From: Planctomicrobium sp.
Lineage (GTDB): Bacteria; Planctomycetota; Planctomycetia; Planctomycetales; Planctomycetaceae
Assembly: GCA_029259835.1 (NCBI GenBank)
Contig: JAJDEL010000418.1
Coordinates: 1-12,302 of the forward strand
DNA length: 12,302 bases
Direction: 5' to 3'
This document shows positions 1-6,900 of the stretch, in pieces. The position numbers and the translations under genes are program-made. Positions within the stretch are counted from its first letter, which is position 1. Each line of letters opens with the position of its first letter. The notes below the pieces were generated by a model. It saw only the letters and a list, made by a program, of their open reading frames with translations. It was not told where the DNA came from and did no database searches.

Positions 1-1544
1 TGTCGCTGGAGCCGTCCGATGATTTCGGCGCACGGTTCTTTGCCGATGCTGAGGAACTCAGCATCCACGACCACCTCTTCCCATCGGCGAATACTGGAAT
101 CGCCTGGTTGATGGGAAATAACGACACAGTGAAGGCGCATCAGGAATTCCGCGAAGGAGCAATACGTGTTGATTTATTCGGGCTCCGAGAAGGGGGGGAG
201 ATCGATGGAAAGCTGATCGCACCACTCCGACCACAAGTCCCGACTTTGGTTCCCGGCGAAACGTACCTGTTGGAATCAGTCATCCGCACGTTGAAAATCG
301 GTCACCTGTTTACGCAAGGAACGACCGACTCGAACGAAGTCTGGCTCGAAGTAACAGTGACTTCGAATGGAAAAGTGATTGGGAAAAGCGGAGCGATAGA
401 TCCTGCGAAACAGAATCAAGTCGACCCCTGGAGCCACTTCGTCAACGTCTTCATGCTCGATAAGGACGGGAATCGAATCAATCGACGTAACGCACAAGAC
501 ATCGTGACACCGCTTTACGATCACCAGATTCCCCCAGGCGCCGGGCAAACCGTGCATTATCAGCTCCAGCTTCCGAAAGAACTTGATGCTCCGATTGAAG
601 TTGAAATAAAGCTGAACTACCGCAAGTTCGATCAGGAATACATGGAATATGTTGACAAAGAGAGCGCGAAAATCGGGTTGCCAATTCGTGGGCATCGACC
701 GAACGAGCCGTACGTCAATAATTTGCCGGTCGCAACATTGGCTGTTGATCGTGTGACGTTCCCAGTTCAAGGCGTTGATCAGAAGGTCACGAACGAAGCG
801 GTCGACTTCCCGCTCTGGCAACGCTGGAATGACTACGGCATTGGCCTGTTCCTGAAAGGGAAAGCTGAACTTCGACAAGCAGCCGATGCGTTTGCCGAAG
901 TCGAAAAACTCGAACGCTGGGATGGCCCACTGAATCTTGCTCGGGTTCTTGAACGTGAAGGCCAAGTCGACGCCGCGGTAACTGCTTTACAACGGGCTTC
1001 CAAGTTCTCTGAAGAGGAAGGTTACCCCCGCTGGACATGGGCCTGGATGAGTGGAGTCGTCAATATTCAACAAAATCGACTCCCGCAAGCGATTCAAAAC
1101 TTACGAAGTGTTCTCAATGACCGCACGGCAGAAATGCAGAAACGCGATTTCGATTTCAGTCTCGACTTTGAAGTGATCAACCTGCTCGGGCAAACGTTAT
1201 TTGCCCGAGGAACAAAACAATCGAGCCGAGGACTCGAGGACGAAGCAATAGAATTCTGGAAAGAAGCCGTTCTTGAGTTCGAAAAGACGCTCGTCATTGA
1301 CTCTGAAAATCTCACTGCTCACCACAACTTACAGTTGCTGTATACCGAACTCGGTGACACTGAAATGGCAGCGTACCACGGTAAGCTTCACGAACTCTAC
1401 AAACCAGACGACAACGCCAAAGGCCGTGCAGTTCGACTCGCCAGAGAAAAATACCCGGCAGCCAATCACGCCGCGGAAGCAGTCGTCATTTATCGTCTAT
1501 TGCCACCGGGTACTGATCAAGACGCTCTTCAAGATTCGAAGTAA
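1..1544 (+). CDS. TPR-repeat protein, C-terminal part of a probable multiheme cytochrome c (5' end outside window)
   Basis: The reading frame is open from the first full codon at position 3, with no convincing start, so the gene begins left of the window; about 513 residues are visible, ending at TAA 1542-1544. The first ~200 residues are beta-rich and contain GHLFTQGTTDSNEVWLEV and later YDHQIPPGAGQTVHYQL. I recognise this as the layout that follows the heme region in large multiheme c-type cytochromes, where the related motif GHNFPTGTPD...W occurs. Helical TPR-like repeats follow, for example from DYGIGLFLKGKAEL to ALQRASKF, and again around EFEKTLVIDSENLTAHHNLQ. No CXXCH heme motif is visible in this part, so the cytochrome identity is inferred from the domain pattern and would need the missing N-terminus. 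It probably acts in the periplasm. The next gene on the same strand, an FG-GAP/ASPIC-UnbV protein, may be functionally linked. Confidence 0.75.
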   Translation, partial: SLEPSDDFGARFFADAEELSIHDHLFPSANTGIAWLMGNNDTVKAHQEFREGAIRVDLFGLREGGEIDGKLIAPLRPQVPTLVPGETYLLESVIRTLKIGHLFTQGTTDSNEVWLEVTVTSNGKVIGKSGAIDPAKQNQVDPWSHFVNVFMLDKDGNRINRRNAQDIVTPLYDHQIPPGAGQTVHYQLQLPKELDAPIEVEIKLNYRKFDQEYMEYVDKESAKIGLPIRGHRPNEPYVNNLPVATLAVDRVTFPVQGVDQKVTNEAVDFPLWQRWNDYGIGLFLKGKAELRQAADAFAEVEKLERWDGPLNLARVLEREGQVDAAVTALQRASKFSEEEGYPRWTWAWMSGVVNIQQNRLPQAIQNLRSVLNDRTAEMQKRDFDFSLDFEVINLLGQTLFARGTKQSSRGLEDEAIEFWKEAVLEFEKTLVIDSENLTAHHNLQLLYTELGDTEMAAYHGKLHELYKPDDNAKGRAVRLAREKYPAANHAAEAVVIYRLLPPGTDQDALQDSK

Positions 1545-1561
1545 AAAAAGAAACGACTTTT

Positions 1562-1641
1562 GTAGGCTGGGTTATCCTTTTGCGTAACCCAGCATCGCGT
1601 TCAACGCTGATCTTAAAATGCTGGGACGAGTCCCAGCCTAC
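1562..1641. repeat. REP/MITE-like element with nested palindromes
   Basis: This non-coding stretch has perfect 10-bp terminal inverted repeats, GTAGGCTGGG at 1562-1571 and CCCAGCCTAC at 1632-1641. Each half also folds on itself. GCTGGGTTA (1566-1574) pairs with TAACCCAGC (1585-1593) around a 10-nt loop, and GCTGGGAC (1620-1627) pairs with GTCCCAGC (1630-1637) around a 2-nt loop. The CTGGG core therefore occurs four times, two in each orientation. The structure resembles REP/BIME or small MITE-type elements mobilised in trans by a transposase such as a RAYT. No target-site duplication and no T-run tail were seen. It lies between two co-directional genes, so the transcript would form strong hairpins there. 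Confidence 0.65.
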
Positions 1642-1657
1642 GCACTCAATTTAGATA

Positions 1658-3514
1658 ATGAACCTCACCATGAATGAAAATCAAAACACTGGGAAAGAGC
1701 CAGATGAAGATGGCGACGATGCTATCGTCGGCACCGCGTTCAAGTGGTCATTGGTCGTGTTCGCCCTGATTGCGGTCATCACACTACCGGTGATTTACAT
1801 GATGACGCGACCAGAGGCAGAGGCGCCTCTGAAGGAATCCGAGTTGGCGGAAGTCGAAGTTCGAGAAACCAGCGAGGCGACCGCACCGAGTGTTACGTTC
1901 ACGGACATCACCGTTGCAGCCGGGATTGACTTTGTTCATGAAAGCGGAGCGCGTGGGCAGAAGCTGCTGCCCGAAACAATGGGTGGTGGCTGTGCCTTTT
2001 TTGATTTCGACAATGACGGCGATCAAGATTTACTGTTCATCAATTCGCAAACATGGACTGAGCAGTCTGTGAAGACGCCTGCGTTGATGCAGTTATATCG
2101 CAACGATGGGAAAGGGAACTTCGAGAATGTGACTGCTGATTCCGGGCTGGATATTTCTTTTTATGGAATGGGCGTTGCTTGTGGAGATTACGATGGAGAC
2201 GGACTCGTCGATGTGTACATCACCGCTGTCGGCAAGAATCATCTTTTCCACAACGAAGGAGACGGGAAATTTCGCGATGTGACTGAAGCAGCAGGTGTGA
2301 GCGGAACAGATGAGGAGTGGGGAACCAGCACCGGCTGGTTCGACTTCGACCGCGATGGAGACCTGGATTTGTTCGTCTGCAACTATGTGAAATGGTCAAA
2401 GGAGTTTGATCTCGCACAGGACTTTCGTCTGACCGGTGGGGACCGAGCATATGGCCGACCCCAAAACTTTGAAGGAACGTTTCCGTACCTGTTTCGTAAC
2501 GACGGGAACGGAACATTTACTGAAGTTGCAGAACAGGCCGGACTGCATTTAAGAAATCCAGCATCGAATGTGCCGATGTCGAAGTCACTCGGTGTTGCTT
2601 TTGATGACTTTGATGGCGATGGCTGGCTCGATCTGCTGGTTGCGAACGATACGGTGCAGAATTTTCTGTTTCACAATAAGCAAGATGGAACCTTAGAAGA
2701 AATTGGCACACTCTCAGGCATTGCTTTTGACATGAACGGCACCGCACGCGGAGCGATGGGAATCGACGCTGCTCATTTCCGCAATAACAATTCCCTCGGC
2801 GTTGCTATCGGCAATTTTTCAAACGAAATGACTGCCCTTTACGTTGCAAGCGACAGTGCGATGCAGTTTGTGGATGAAGCAATCTCCAGCGGCTTGGGAC
2901 CAACAACGCGATTAAGTTTGACATTCGGCGTTTTCTTTTTCGATTATGACCTCGATGGTCGGCTTGATTTGTTCGCCTCGAACGGGCACCTGGAAAAAGA
3001 CATCAACCGAGTTCAACCGAGTCAGTTTTACGAACAACCACCACAGCTCTTCTGGAACTGCGGATCGCAATACGACACCGAGTTCCTTCAAGTTCCGAAA
3101 GATGTCATCGGAACAGGGTTCACAAAACCACTCGTCGGTCGCGGTTCCGCCTACGCTGACATCGATGGCGATGGCGACCTCGACGTTGTCATTGCCACAA
3201 CCGGTCAAAAACCAAGGTTATTACGAAACGATCAAGAGTTGAAGCACGACTGGATTCGCTTCACCCTTCAAGGCAGCAATTCAAATCTCAACGCCATTGG
3301 TGCTCTTGTCGAACTCGATCTCGGAAACAAAACTCTCCGCCGACGAGTCACCTCTACGAAAAGCTACCTCTCTCAATCTGAACTCCCAGTCACCTTTGGA
3401 CTTGGCGAAGAAGACAAGATTAAAGAAGTCCGAATCACCTGGCCTGACGGAACGACAAGTGTTGTTGATGAGTTTGAACTTCAAACGACGAATCGAATTA
3501 AGAAGACTGAGTGA
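1658..3514 (+). CDS. Membrane-anchored FG-GAP/VCBS repeat protein with C-terminal ASPIC/UnbV domain (CRTAC1-like)
   Basis: The 618-residue protein has a short acidic N-terminus, then one hydrophobic segment at about residues 30-49, probably a signal anchor that places the rest outside the cytoplasm. The body is a predicted seven-bladed beta-propeller with repeated calcium-loop motifs of the type DxDxDGxxDL: DFDNDGDQDL (116), DYDGDGLVD (178), DFDRDGDLDL (229), DFDGDGWLDL (317), DYDLDGRLDL (429) and DIDGDGDLDV (501). The last ~80 residues (about 540-612, including GLGEEDKIKEVRITWPDG) match the ASPIC/UnbV domain, which places it with the CRTAC1 family. The biochemical role of this family in bacteria is not established; ligand binding or protein-protein contact on the surface is inferred. 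ATG 1658 and ATG 1670 are both possible starts; neither has a Shine-Dalgarno sequence. It follows the TPR/probable cytochrome gene on the same strand, separated by the palindromic element. Confidence 0.9.
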   Translation: MNLTMNENQNTGKEPDEDGDDAIVGTAFKWSLVVFALIAVITLPVIYMMTRPEAEAPLKESELAEVEVRETSEATAPSVTFTDITVAAGIDFVHESGARGQKLLPETMGGGCAFFDFDNDGDQDLLFINSQTWTEQSVKTPALMQLYRNDGKGNFENVTADSGLDISFYGMGVACGDYDGDGLVDVYITAVGKNHLFHNEGDGKFRDVTEAAGVSGTDEEWGTSTGWFDFDRDGDLDLFVCNYVKWSKEFDLAQDFRLTGGDRAYGRPQNFEGTFPYLFRNDGNGTFTEVAEQAGLHLRNPASNVPMSKSLGVAFDDFDGDGWLDLLVANDTVQNFLFHNKQDGTLEEIGTLSGIAFDMNGTARGAMGIDAAHFRNNNSLGVAIGNFSNEMTALYVASDSAMQFVDEAISSGLGPTTRLSLTFGVFFFDYDLDGRLDLFASNGHLEKDINRVQPSQFYEQPPQLFWNCGSQYDTEFLQVPKDVIGTGFTKPLVGRGSAYADIDGDGDLDVVIATTGQKPRLLRNDQELKHDWIRFTLQGSNSNLNAIGALVELDLGNKTLRRRVTSTKSYLSQSELPVTFGLGEEDKIKEVRITWPDGTTSVVDEFELQTTNRIKKTE

Positions 3515-3518
3515 TGAC

Positions 3519-3558
3519 ATTGGGAATTGTGTGTGAATCTTTGTTACTTTTTCCCAAT
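3519..3558. terminator. Possible weak hairpin between convergent genes
   Basis: ATTGGGAA (3519-3526) and TTCCCAAT (3551-3558) form a perfect 8-bp inverted repeat around a 24-nt loop, in the 29-bp gap between the FG-GAP gene and the convergent PQQ gene. The right arm lies inside the last codons of the PQQ gene. The loop is long and no T-run follows either arm, so a role in transcription termination is only a guess. Confidence 0.2.
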
Positions 3559-4928
3559 ACAATAAAGAGCATCTCCGGTTCGGAGTAAGATCTTGCCGTC
3601 GACAATCGCGGGAGTCGCCATGCAGAGTTGTTCGCTTTCGAGTTTGTTGATGTGCGACAGTTCGTAGTCTGCACCGGCTTTGATGACGAAGGTTTCTCCG
3701 TATTCGTTCAGGCAGAAGATTTTGCCGTTCGAAGCCCAGGGAGAGGACGTGAACGCTCGTCCGTTGCGGAGACGTTTCCTTTCGTAGGTCGGCTTGCCGG
3801 TTTTTGCATCGAAAGCGGCGAAGAAGCCGCGATCATACAGCACATACAACAGATCATTATAAACAATTGTCGTTGGATTGTATGGTGCGGCTTGTTTTTG
3901 GCACCAAGCTATCGAATTGTTCGAAGTTTCGTTTTCGTTGAGTGAAATATCTCCAGCTGCACCTGGGCGAATCGCGAAGAGTGGCTTTTCTTGTCGAGAA
4001 TGTAGCCTGATGAAACGTACAATAAATTGTGAGCGGTGTACGGCTTCGCAATTGTAATGCTGGACGCACCACCGAGTTCGTACAGCAAATTTCCGTCGAG
4101 ATCGTAAGAGCGGGTCTTGCCAGTCCCAGGCGTGATGATCTCCGTTCGCTGGGCGTTCTTCCAGATGAACGGAGTTGCCCAGTTACTTTTCTCATCTCGA
4201 GTCTTTCGCCAGATCGGCTCACCTGTCTTTTTGTTGAGCGCTTCGACGAAGGATTCATCTTCATTATCGCTGACCCAATAGAGCCGGTCTTCGTGCAGGA
4301 CTGGTGAAGCAGCCGTTCCCCAGTCATAACGTGTTTTGCAGGGGGGCAACTCTTTCGACCAGACCGGATCACCATCGACACTCAAACAGAACAGCCCCAC
4401 ATCCCCGAAGAGAACATAAACGTGCTTCCCATCGGTTACCGGAGTCTCTGAGGCGTAGCTGTTCTTGATGTGTCGCGGTGTTTTCGGTTTGCCTTGATGC
4501 AGTGTTTTCTGCCAGAGTTCTTTGCCGTCAGAGAGTTGGAAGCAGAGTACTTTCCAGTTGTGAACGATGTCCTCCGGCTTCCTGCGATCTCCACCGAAGT
4601 AAAGTCCCGGCTTCGCTGCTTCTCCGGTCCCTTCTTCGCGCGTCACATTCGTCAGGTAAACCCGCCCGCCGGTGATGATCGGTGACGACCAACCACGTCC
4701 AGCGATCGGTTTCTTCCAGAGAACGTTCTCGGTCTCACTCCAACGATCCGGCAGGTCTGGGTGATCAGCAACACCTCGTGAATCCGCCCCCCGTAACTGA
4801 GGCCAATCCTCCCCTGCCGGGAGTTGATATGCGAAAAGAAACAGATTCAGTGCAATCACCGTGAGAAAAATTGAAGTGAAGTTCGATTTTGAAGACGTCT
4901 TGCAACGTCGCGAATGTATTTCTCGCAC
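3544..4928 (-). pseudogene. PQQ-like beta-propeller repeat secreted protein, interrupted by a one-base frameshift
   Basis: The gene starts at GTG 4928, preceded by AGGGAG six bases upstream (4940-4935), a clear ribosome binding site that supports this start. Residues 1-39 form a basic N-terminus, a hydrophobic core (about 19-36) and a likely signal peptidase site near LPAG. The mature part opens with DWPQLRG and carries propeller-blade motifs such as DGKELWQK, ETPVTDGKHVYV and KKTGEPIWRK. The frame is intact for 314 residues, to the AAG AAA codons at 3992-3987, then becomes unrelated and stops at 3909. Reading one base back there gives KKPLFAIRPGAAGDISL and continues without a stop to TAA 3546-3544, restoring AFTSSPWASNGKIFCLNEYG and CMATPAIVDGK, which belong to the same family. 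The whole is 1385 bases, one short of a 461-residue gene. The sequence does not say whether this is a real mutation or a read error in the short A-run. Catalytic activity is not implied; many such planctomycete proteins are uncharacterised. Confidence 0.85.
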
Positions 4929-5222
4929 AGGTAACTCCCTGAGTTGGCAATATGGTGCTGCTGATAAGGTTCTTTATAGAAATTCGTTGCTAAAAAATAA
5001 ATCGACAGAAGGTGAAACCCGGCTTTCATGCCATTAACGGATTGCTTCACCCATCCATACGAAGCCCGCAATTTCAATTGACGAAGACGGTGGAAGTCTT
5101 GCAGGGAAGTTGACAACGATTCATTCACCCACCAACAATGCTGCGAAGGTAGCAAGCCGTCAGTCTATCATTGAGTTCGCCAGCAGCGAAGACAAGCAAA
5201 CAAAACTAAGGAGCCTTTGTCG
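4929..5222. other. Divergent intergenic region between the PQQ gene and the small-protein operon
   Basis: These 294 bases separate the starts of two divergent genes. No believable coding sequence was found; the one long minus-strand frame overlapping it (4856-5155) has no family resemblance and overlaps the PQQ gene start. The region holds the PQQ ribosome binding site at its left end, and a promoter-like pair and a Shine-Dalgarno sequence at its right end. No strong palindrome or riboswitch-like fold was recognised. Confidence 0.6.
5110..5139 (+). promoter_or_regulatory. Possible sigma-70-type promoter for the small-protein operon
   Basis: TTGACA (5110-5115) matches the -35 consensus exactly and is followed after 18 bases by AACAAT (5134-5139), which matches four of six bases of the -10 consensus. 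It would give a leader of about 75 bases before the first start codon at 5223. The call rests on pattern only. Confidence 0.3.
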
Positions 5223-5585
5223 ATGATCAAATTGGTAATGTGTCTGTGCCGTCGCTCAGACTTGACCCGTGAGCAGTTTCAGGACTATTGGCTGAACCAA
5301 CACGGTCCATTCTTTCAGCAAAACGCGAGTGTGATGCAAGCGAAAAAGTATGTGCAGTCTCATACAGTCGAGACGCCTCTCAATGCAGGGATGAGGGAAG
5401 CTCGAGGCATGCTTGCAGAATTTGATGGCGTCGCAGAGGTTTGGTTTTCGTCAGAAGAGGATTTGATGGAAGCAATGAGTTCACCTGAAGGCCAGCAATT
5501 AAGTGCCGCACTACTAAAAGATGAAGGGAACTTCATCGACCACTCAAAATCATCCGCATTCATCGTCAGGGAGCATGAGTTGTAA
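5223..5585 (+). CDS. EthD domain protein (dimeric alpha-beta barrel)
   Basis: This 120-residue cytoplasmic protein starts MIKLVMCLCRR and continues REQFQDYWLNQHGP, the recognisable N-terminal signature of the EthD family, small dimeric ferredoxin-like-fold proteins first noted next to ether-degrading cytochrome P450 genes. The length is usual for the family. The beta-strand GVAEVWFSSEEDLMEAMSSPEG and the C-terminal strand SAFIVREHEL complete the fold. ATG 5223 is chosen because AAGGAG at 5208-5213 lies nine bases upstream; an in-frame TTG at 5217 would be too close to it. It is the first of four closely spaced small genes on this strand. No substrate can be assigned, and no P450 or ether-degradation gene is nearby. 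Confidence 0.88.
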   Translation: MIKLVMCLCRRSDLTREQFQDYWLNQHGPFFQQNASVMQAKKYVQSHTVETPLNAGMREARGMLAEFDGVAEVWFSSEEDLMEAMSSPEGQQLSAALLKDEGNFIDHSKSSAFIVREHEL

Positions 5586-5644
5586 GCTACGTTGACAACG
5601 TGTTAAATAATCACACTAGATATTGTCATACACAGGCTTCAGGC

Positions 5645-6016
5645 ATGCCTTATGAAACAGTCACAATTCAGAGCGAGACGCAACTTCGTTACAAAACCAA
5701 AAGGGAGGGGGAGTGTGCATATGCAGGAATACATCTACGAGTTGCTCCGTCTCAAGATCGCGCGGTACAGTTGAAAACCGAAGTGCCATCCTCTGAAGTA
5801 CCTGAAGAATTTGTGCGGTCCTGCCTCGACGGAATTCAAGAATGCATTGATGCAGGAGGCATTATCGAAGGGTATCCGATTGAGCAAATTGAAGTCACAC
5901 TTCTCCACGCGGATTTTCATCCGCAAGACTCAACAGAAGAAGCTTTCAGACGTGCTGGCTTTTCTGGCTTCAGAGACGTGTACTACAAAGCTCAACCGAC
6001 CATGGTCTATGACTAA
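5645..6016 (+). CDS. Stand-alone elongation factor G domain IV-like protein
   Basis: The 123-residue protein aligns over nearly its whole length with domain IV of EF-G. MPYETVTI corresponds to the AYRETI start of the domain. CAYAGIHLRVAP (24-35) matches GQYGHVVIDMYP. EVPEEFVRSCLDGIQECIDAG (51-71), then IIEGYPIEQIEVTL, matches [21 protein letters not shown] followed by PLAGYPVVDVKVTL. ADFHPQDSTEEAFRRAG (89-105) matches GSYHDVDSSELAFKIAG, with His92 at the place of the tip histidine (His583 in E. coli EF-G). There is no GTP-binding domain and no domain V. In EF-G this domain mimics the tRNA anticodon arm and enters the decoding site; whether this protein touches the ribosome is unknown. ATG 5645 is preferred because it fits the domain boundary. 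GTG 5600 would add 15 residues without resemblance. Neither start has a good ribosome binding site. It lies 59 bases after the EthD gene and 47 before the YciI-like gene. Confidence 0.82.
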   Translation: MPYETVTIQSETQLRYKTKREGECAYAGIHLRVAPSQDRAVQLKTEVPSSEVPEEFVRSCLDGIQECIDAGGIIEGYPIEQIEVTLLHADFHPQDSTEEAFRRAGFSGFRDVYYKAQPTMVYD

Positions 6017-6063
6017 GCAAACACTTTCTCACTTGGTTGCTCTCCTTCATGCTCAACTCACAC

Positions 6064-6351
6064 ATGCAATACATCGCTCTGATTCACAATAACGCTGATT
6101 CCTCGCCGGATGCCGATGAGTGGGATCGTTTTATTGATGCCGCAATATCAACAGGCATGTTCAAAGGGGGCAGTGAGGTTGGTGCGCGGCGGACGATTGG
6201 TCCGAAGATGGCTTCCAAGACTACGGAGAGCATCGTCGGGTTCATGAGGTTTGACTCTGACGATCCAGAAGAATTACACGCGCTACTCAAAGATCATCCG
6301 GTCATTCAGCACGGCGGGACAATTGAGTTGTGTGAAATGCCCAAGTCCTGA
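6064..6351 (+). CDS. YciI-like protein (dimeric alpha-beta barrel)
   Basis: The 95-residue protein begins MQYIALIHNN and ends with VGFMRFDSDDPEELHALLKD then HPVIQHGGTIELCEM, which fits the YCII-related family: a first strand of type MKYMLLI, a central strand, a helix with spaced acidic residues and a final strand of type GGTVEVRPI. The DGPF motif found in one large branch of this family is absent. These are small dimeric ferredoxin-like-fold proteins, mostly of unknown function. ATG 6064 is chosen because the first beta-strand starts directly after it; in-frame TTG 6037 and ATG 6049 are alternatives, and no start has a clear ribosome binding site. It shares its general fold class, but not evident sequence, with the EthD-like protein two genes upstream. 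Confidence 0.75.
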   Translation: MQYIALIHNNADSSPDADEWDRFIDAAISTGMFKGGSEVGARRTIGPKMASKTTESIVGFMRFDSDDPEELHALLKDHPVIQHGGTIELCEMPKS

Positions 6352-6415
6352 ACCTGTAAATTCTGTATCACATCACTATGGTCTTTTATTCAAATAATGA
6401 GTGACACTCTCTCTC

Positions 6416-6847
6416 ATGGCTCACATTCACAAATCCAAGCTCTCACTTCGCATTAGTGGTGACTCACTCGTCCCTGAAGAAATTACCAAGTTACTTGGTG
6501 ATGCCCCGACAATCAGTCACGCGAAAGACGAAGAAATTCGAAACAACCAGACTTGCAGCGCGAGGATTGCGCGATCCGGCATGTGGCTGTTGTCGGTTGA
6601 TGATAGGTCGCCTGAAAATCTTGATGGTCAGCTTCGTGGCTTGTTTGACAGATTGACTAGTGATCTCGACGTTTGGCGGAAAATCGGTGAAGACTATTCT
6701 GCAGATTTGTTCTGCGGGTTCTTTATGCAGGGATTTAATGAAGGATTAACTATCTCAGCCAGTGTCATGAAAATGATTTCCGACCGTCGGCTTGAGATTG
6801 GGTTCGATGTTTATGGTGGAGACGAAAGGGCGTTCAACTCGGAATAG
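6416..6847 (+). CDS. DUF4279 domain-containing protein
   Basis: The 143-residue protein shows the DUF4279 pattern: an opening strand KLSLRISGDSLVPEEITKLLG, then a conserved GMWLLSVDDR strand, a helix DGQLRGLFDRLTSDLDVWR, the strand ADLFCGFFMQGFNEGLTIS and a final LEIGFDVYG. The length is typical. The function of the family is not established. No signal peptide or membrane segment is seen, so it should be cytoplasmic. ATG 6416 is preferred as the strand begins just after it; GTG 6401 would add five residues. It is the last of the four small genes and is followed by a hairpin terminator. Confidence 0.82.
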   Translation: MAHIHKSKLSLRISGDSLVPEEITKLLGDAPTISHAKDEEIRNNQTCSARIARSGMWLLSVDDRSPENLDGQLRGLFDRLTSDLDVWRKIGEDYSADLFCGFFMQGFNEGLTISASVMKMISDRRLEIGFDVYGGDERAFNSE

Positions 6848-6868
6848 CATCTCGGACACCATTGAGCG

Positions 6869-6900
6869 GAGCCAGTGGCATTCGGTGTGTTCACTGGCTC
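6869..6900 (+). terminator. Hairpin terminator shared by convergent genes
   Basis: GAGCCAGTG (6869-6877) and CACTGGCTC (6892-6900) form a perfect 9-bp stem around a 14-nt loop, followed on the plus strand by the moderately T-rich ACTTTGTCTT. It lies directly after the DUF4279 gene. Its right arm overlaps the stop codon of the convergent sulfatase gene (6899-6901), so it may act in both directions. Confidence 0.5.

Noticed and set aside
276..965. A 229-codon minus-strand open frame opposite the TPR protein gene
   Set aside because: The plus strand carries recognisable protein structure throughout. The minus frame has no family signature and is the antisense of a well-supported gene.
3985..3992. 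Programmed -1 ribosomal frameshifting in the PQQ gene
   Set aside because: The tract C AAG AAA AGC lacks a standard slippery heptamer, no stimulatory hairpin was recognised just downstream, and related proteins are known to me as single frames. A mutation or read error is simpler.
3857..4381. A 174-codon minus-strand open frame inside the PQQ gene
   Set aside because: It is in the third frame, neither the frame before nor the one after the frameshift, and its Arg/Ser-rich product resembles nothing. It is a shadow of the real gene.
4856..5155. A 99-codon minus-strand open frame upstream of the PQQ gene
   Set aside because: It overlaps the PQQ gene start in another frame, has no family resemblance or clear ribosome binding site, and the PQQ start at 4928 has a strong one.
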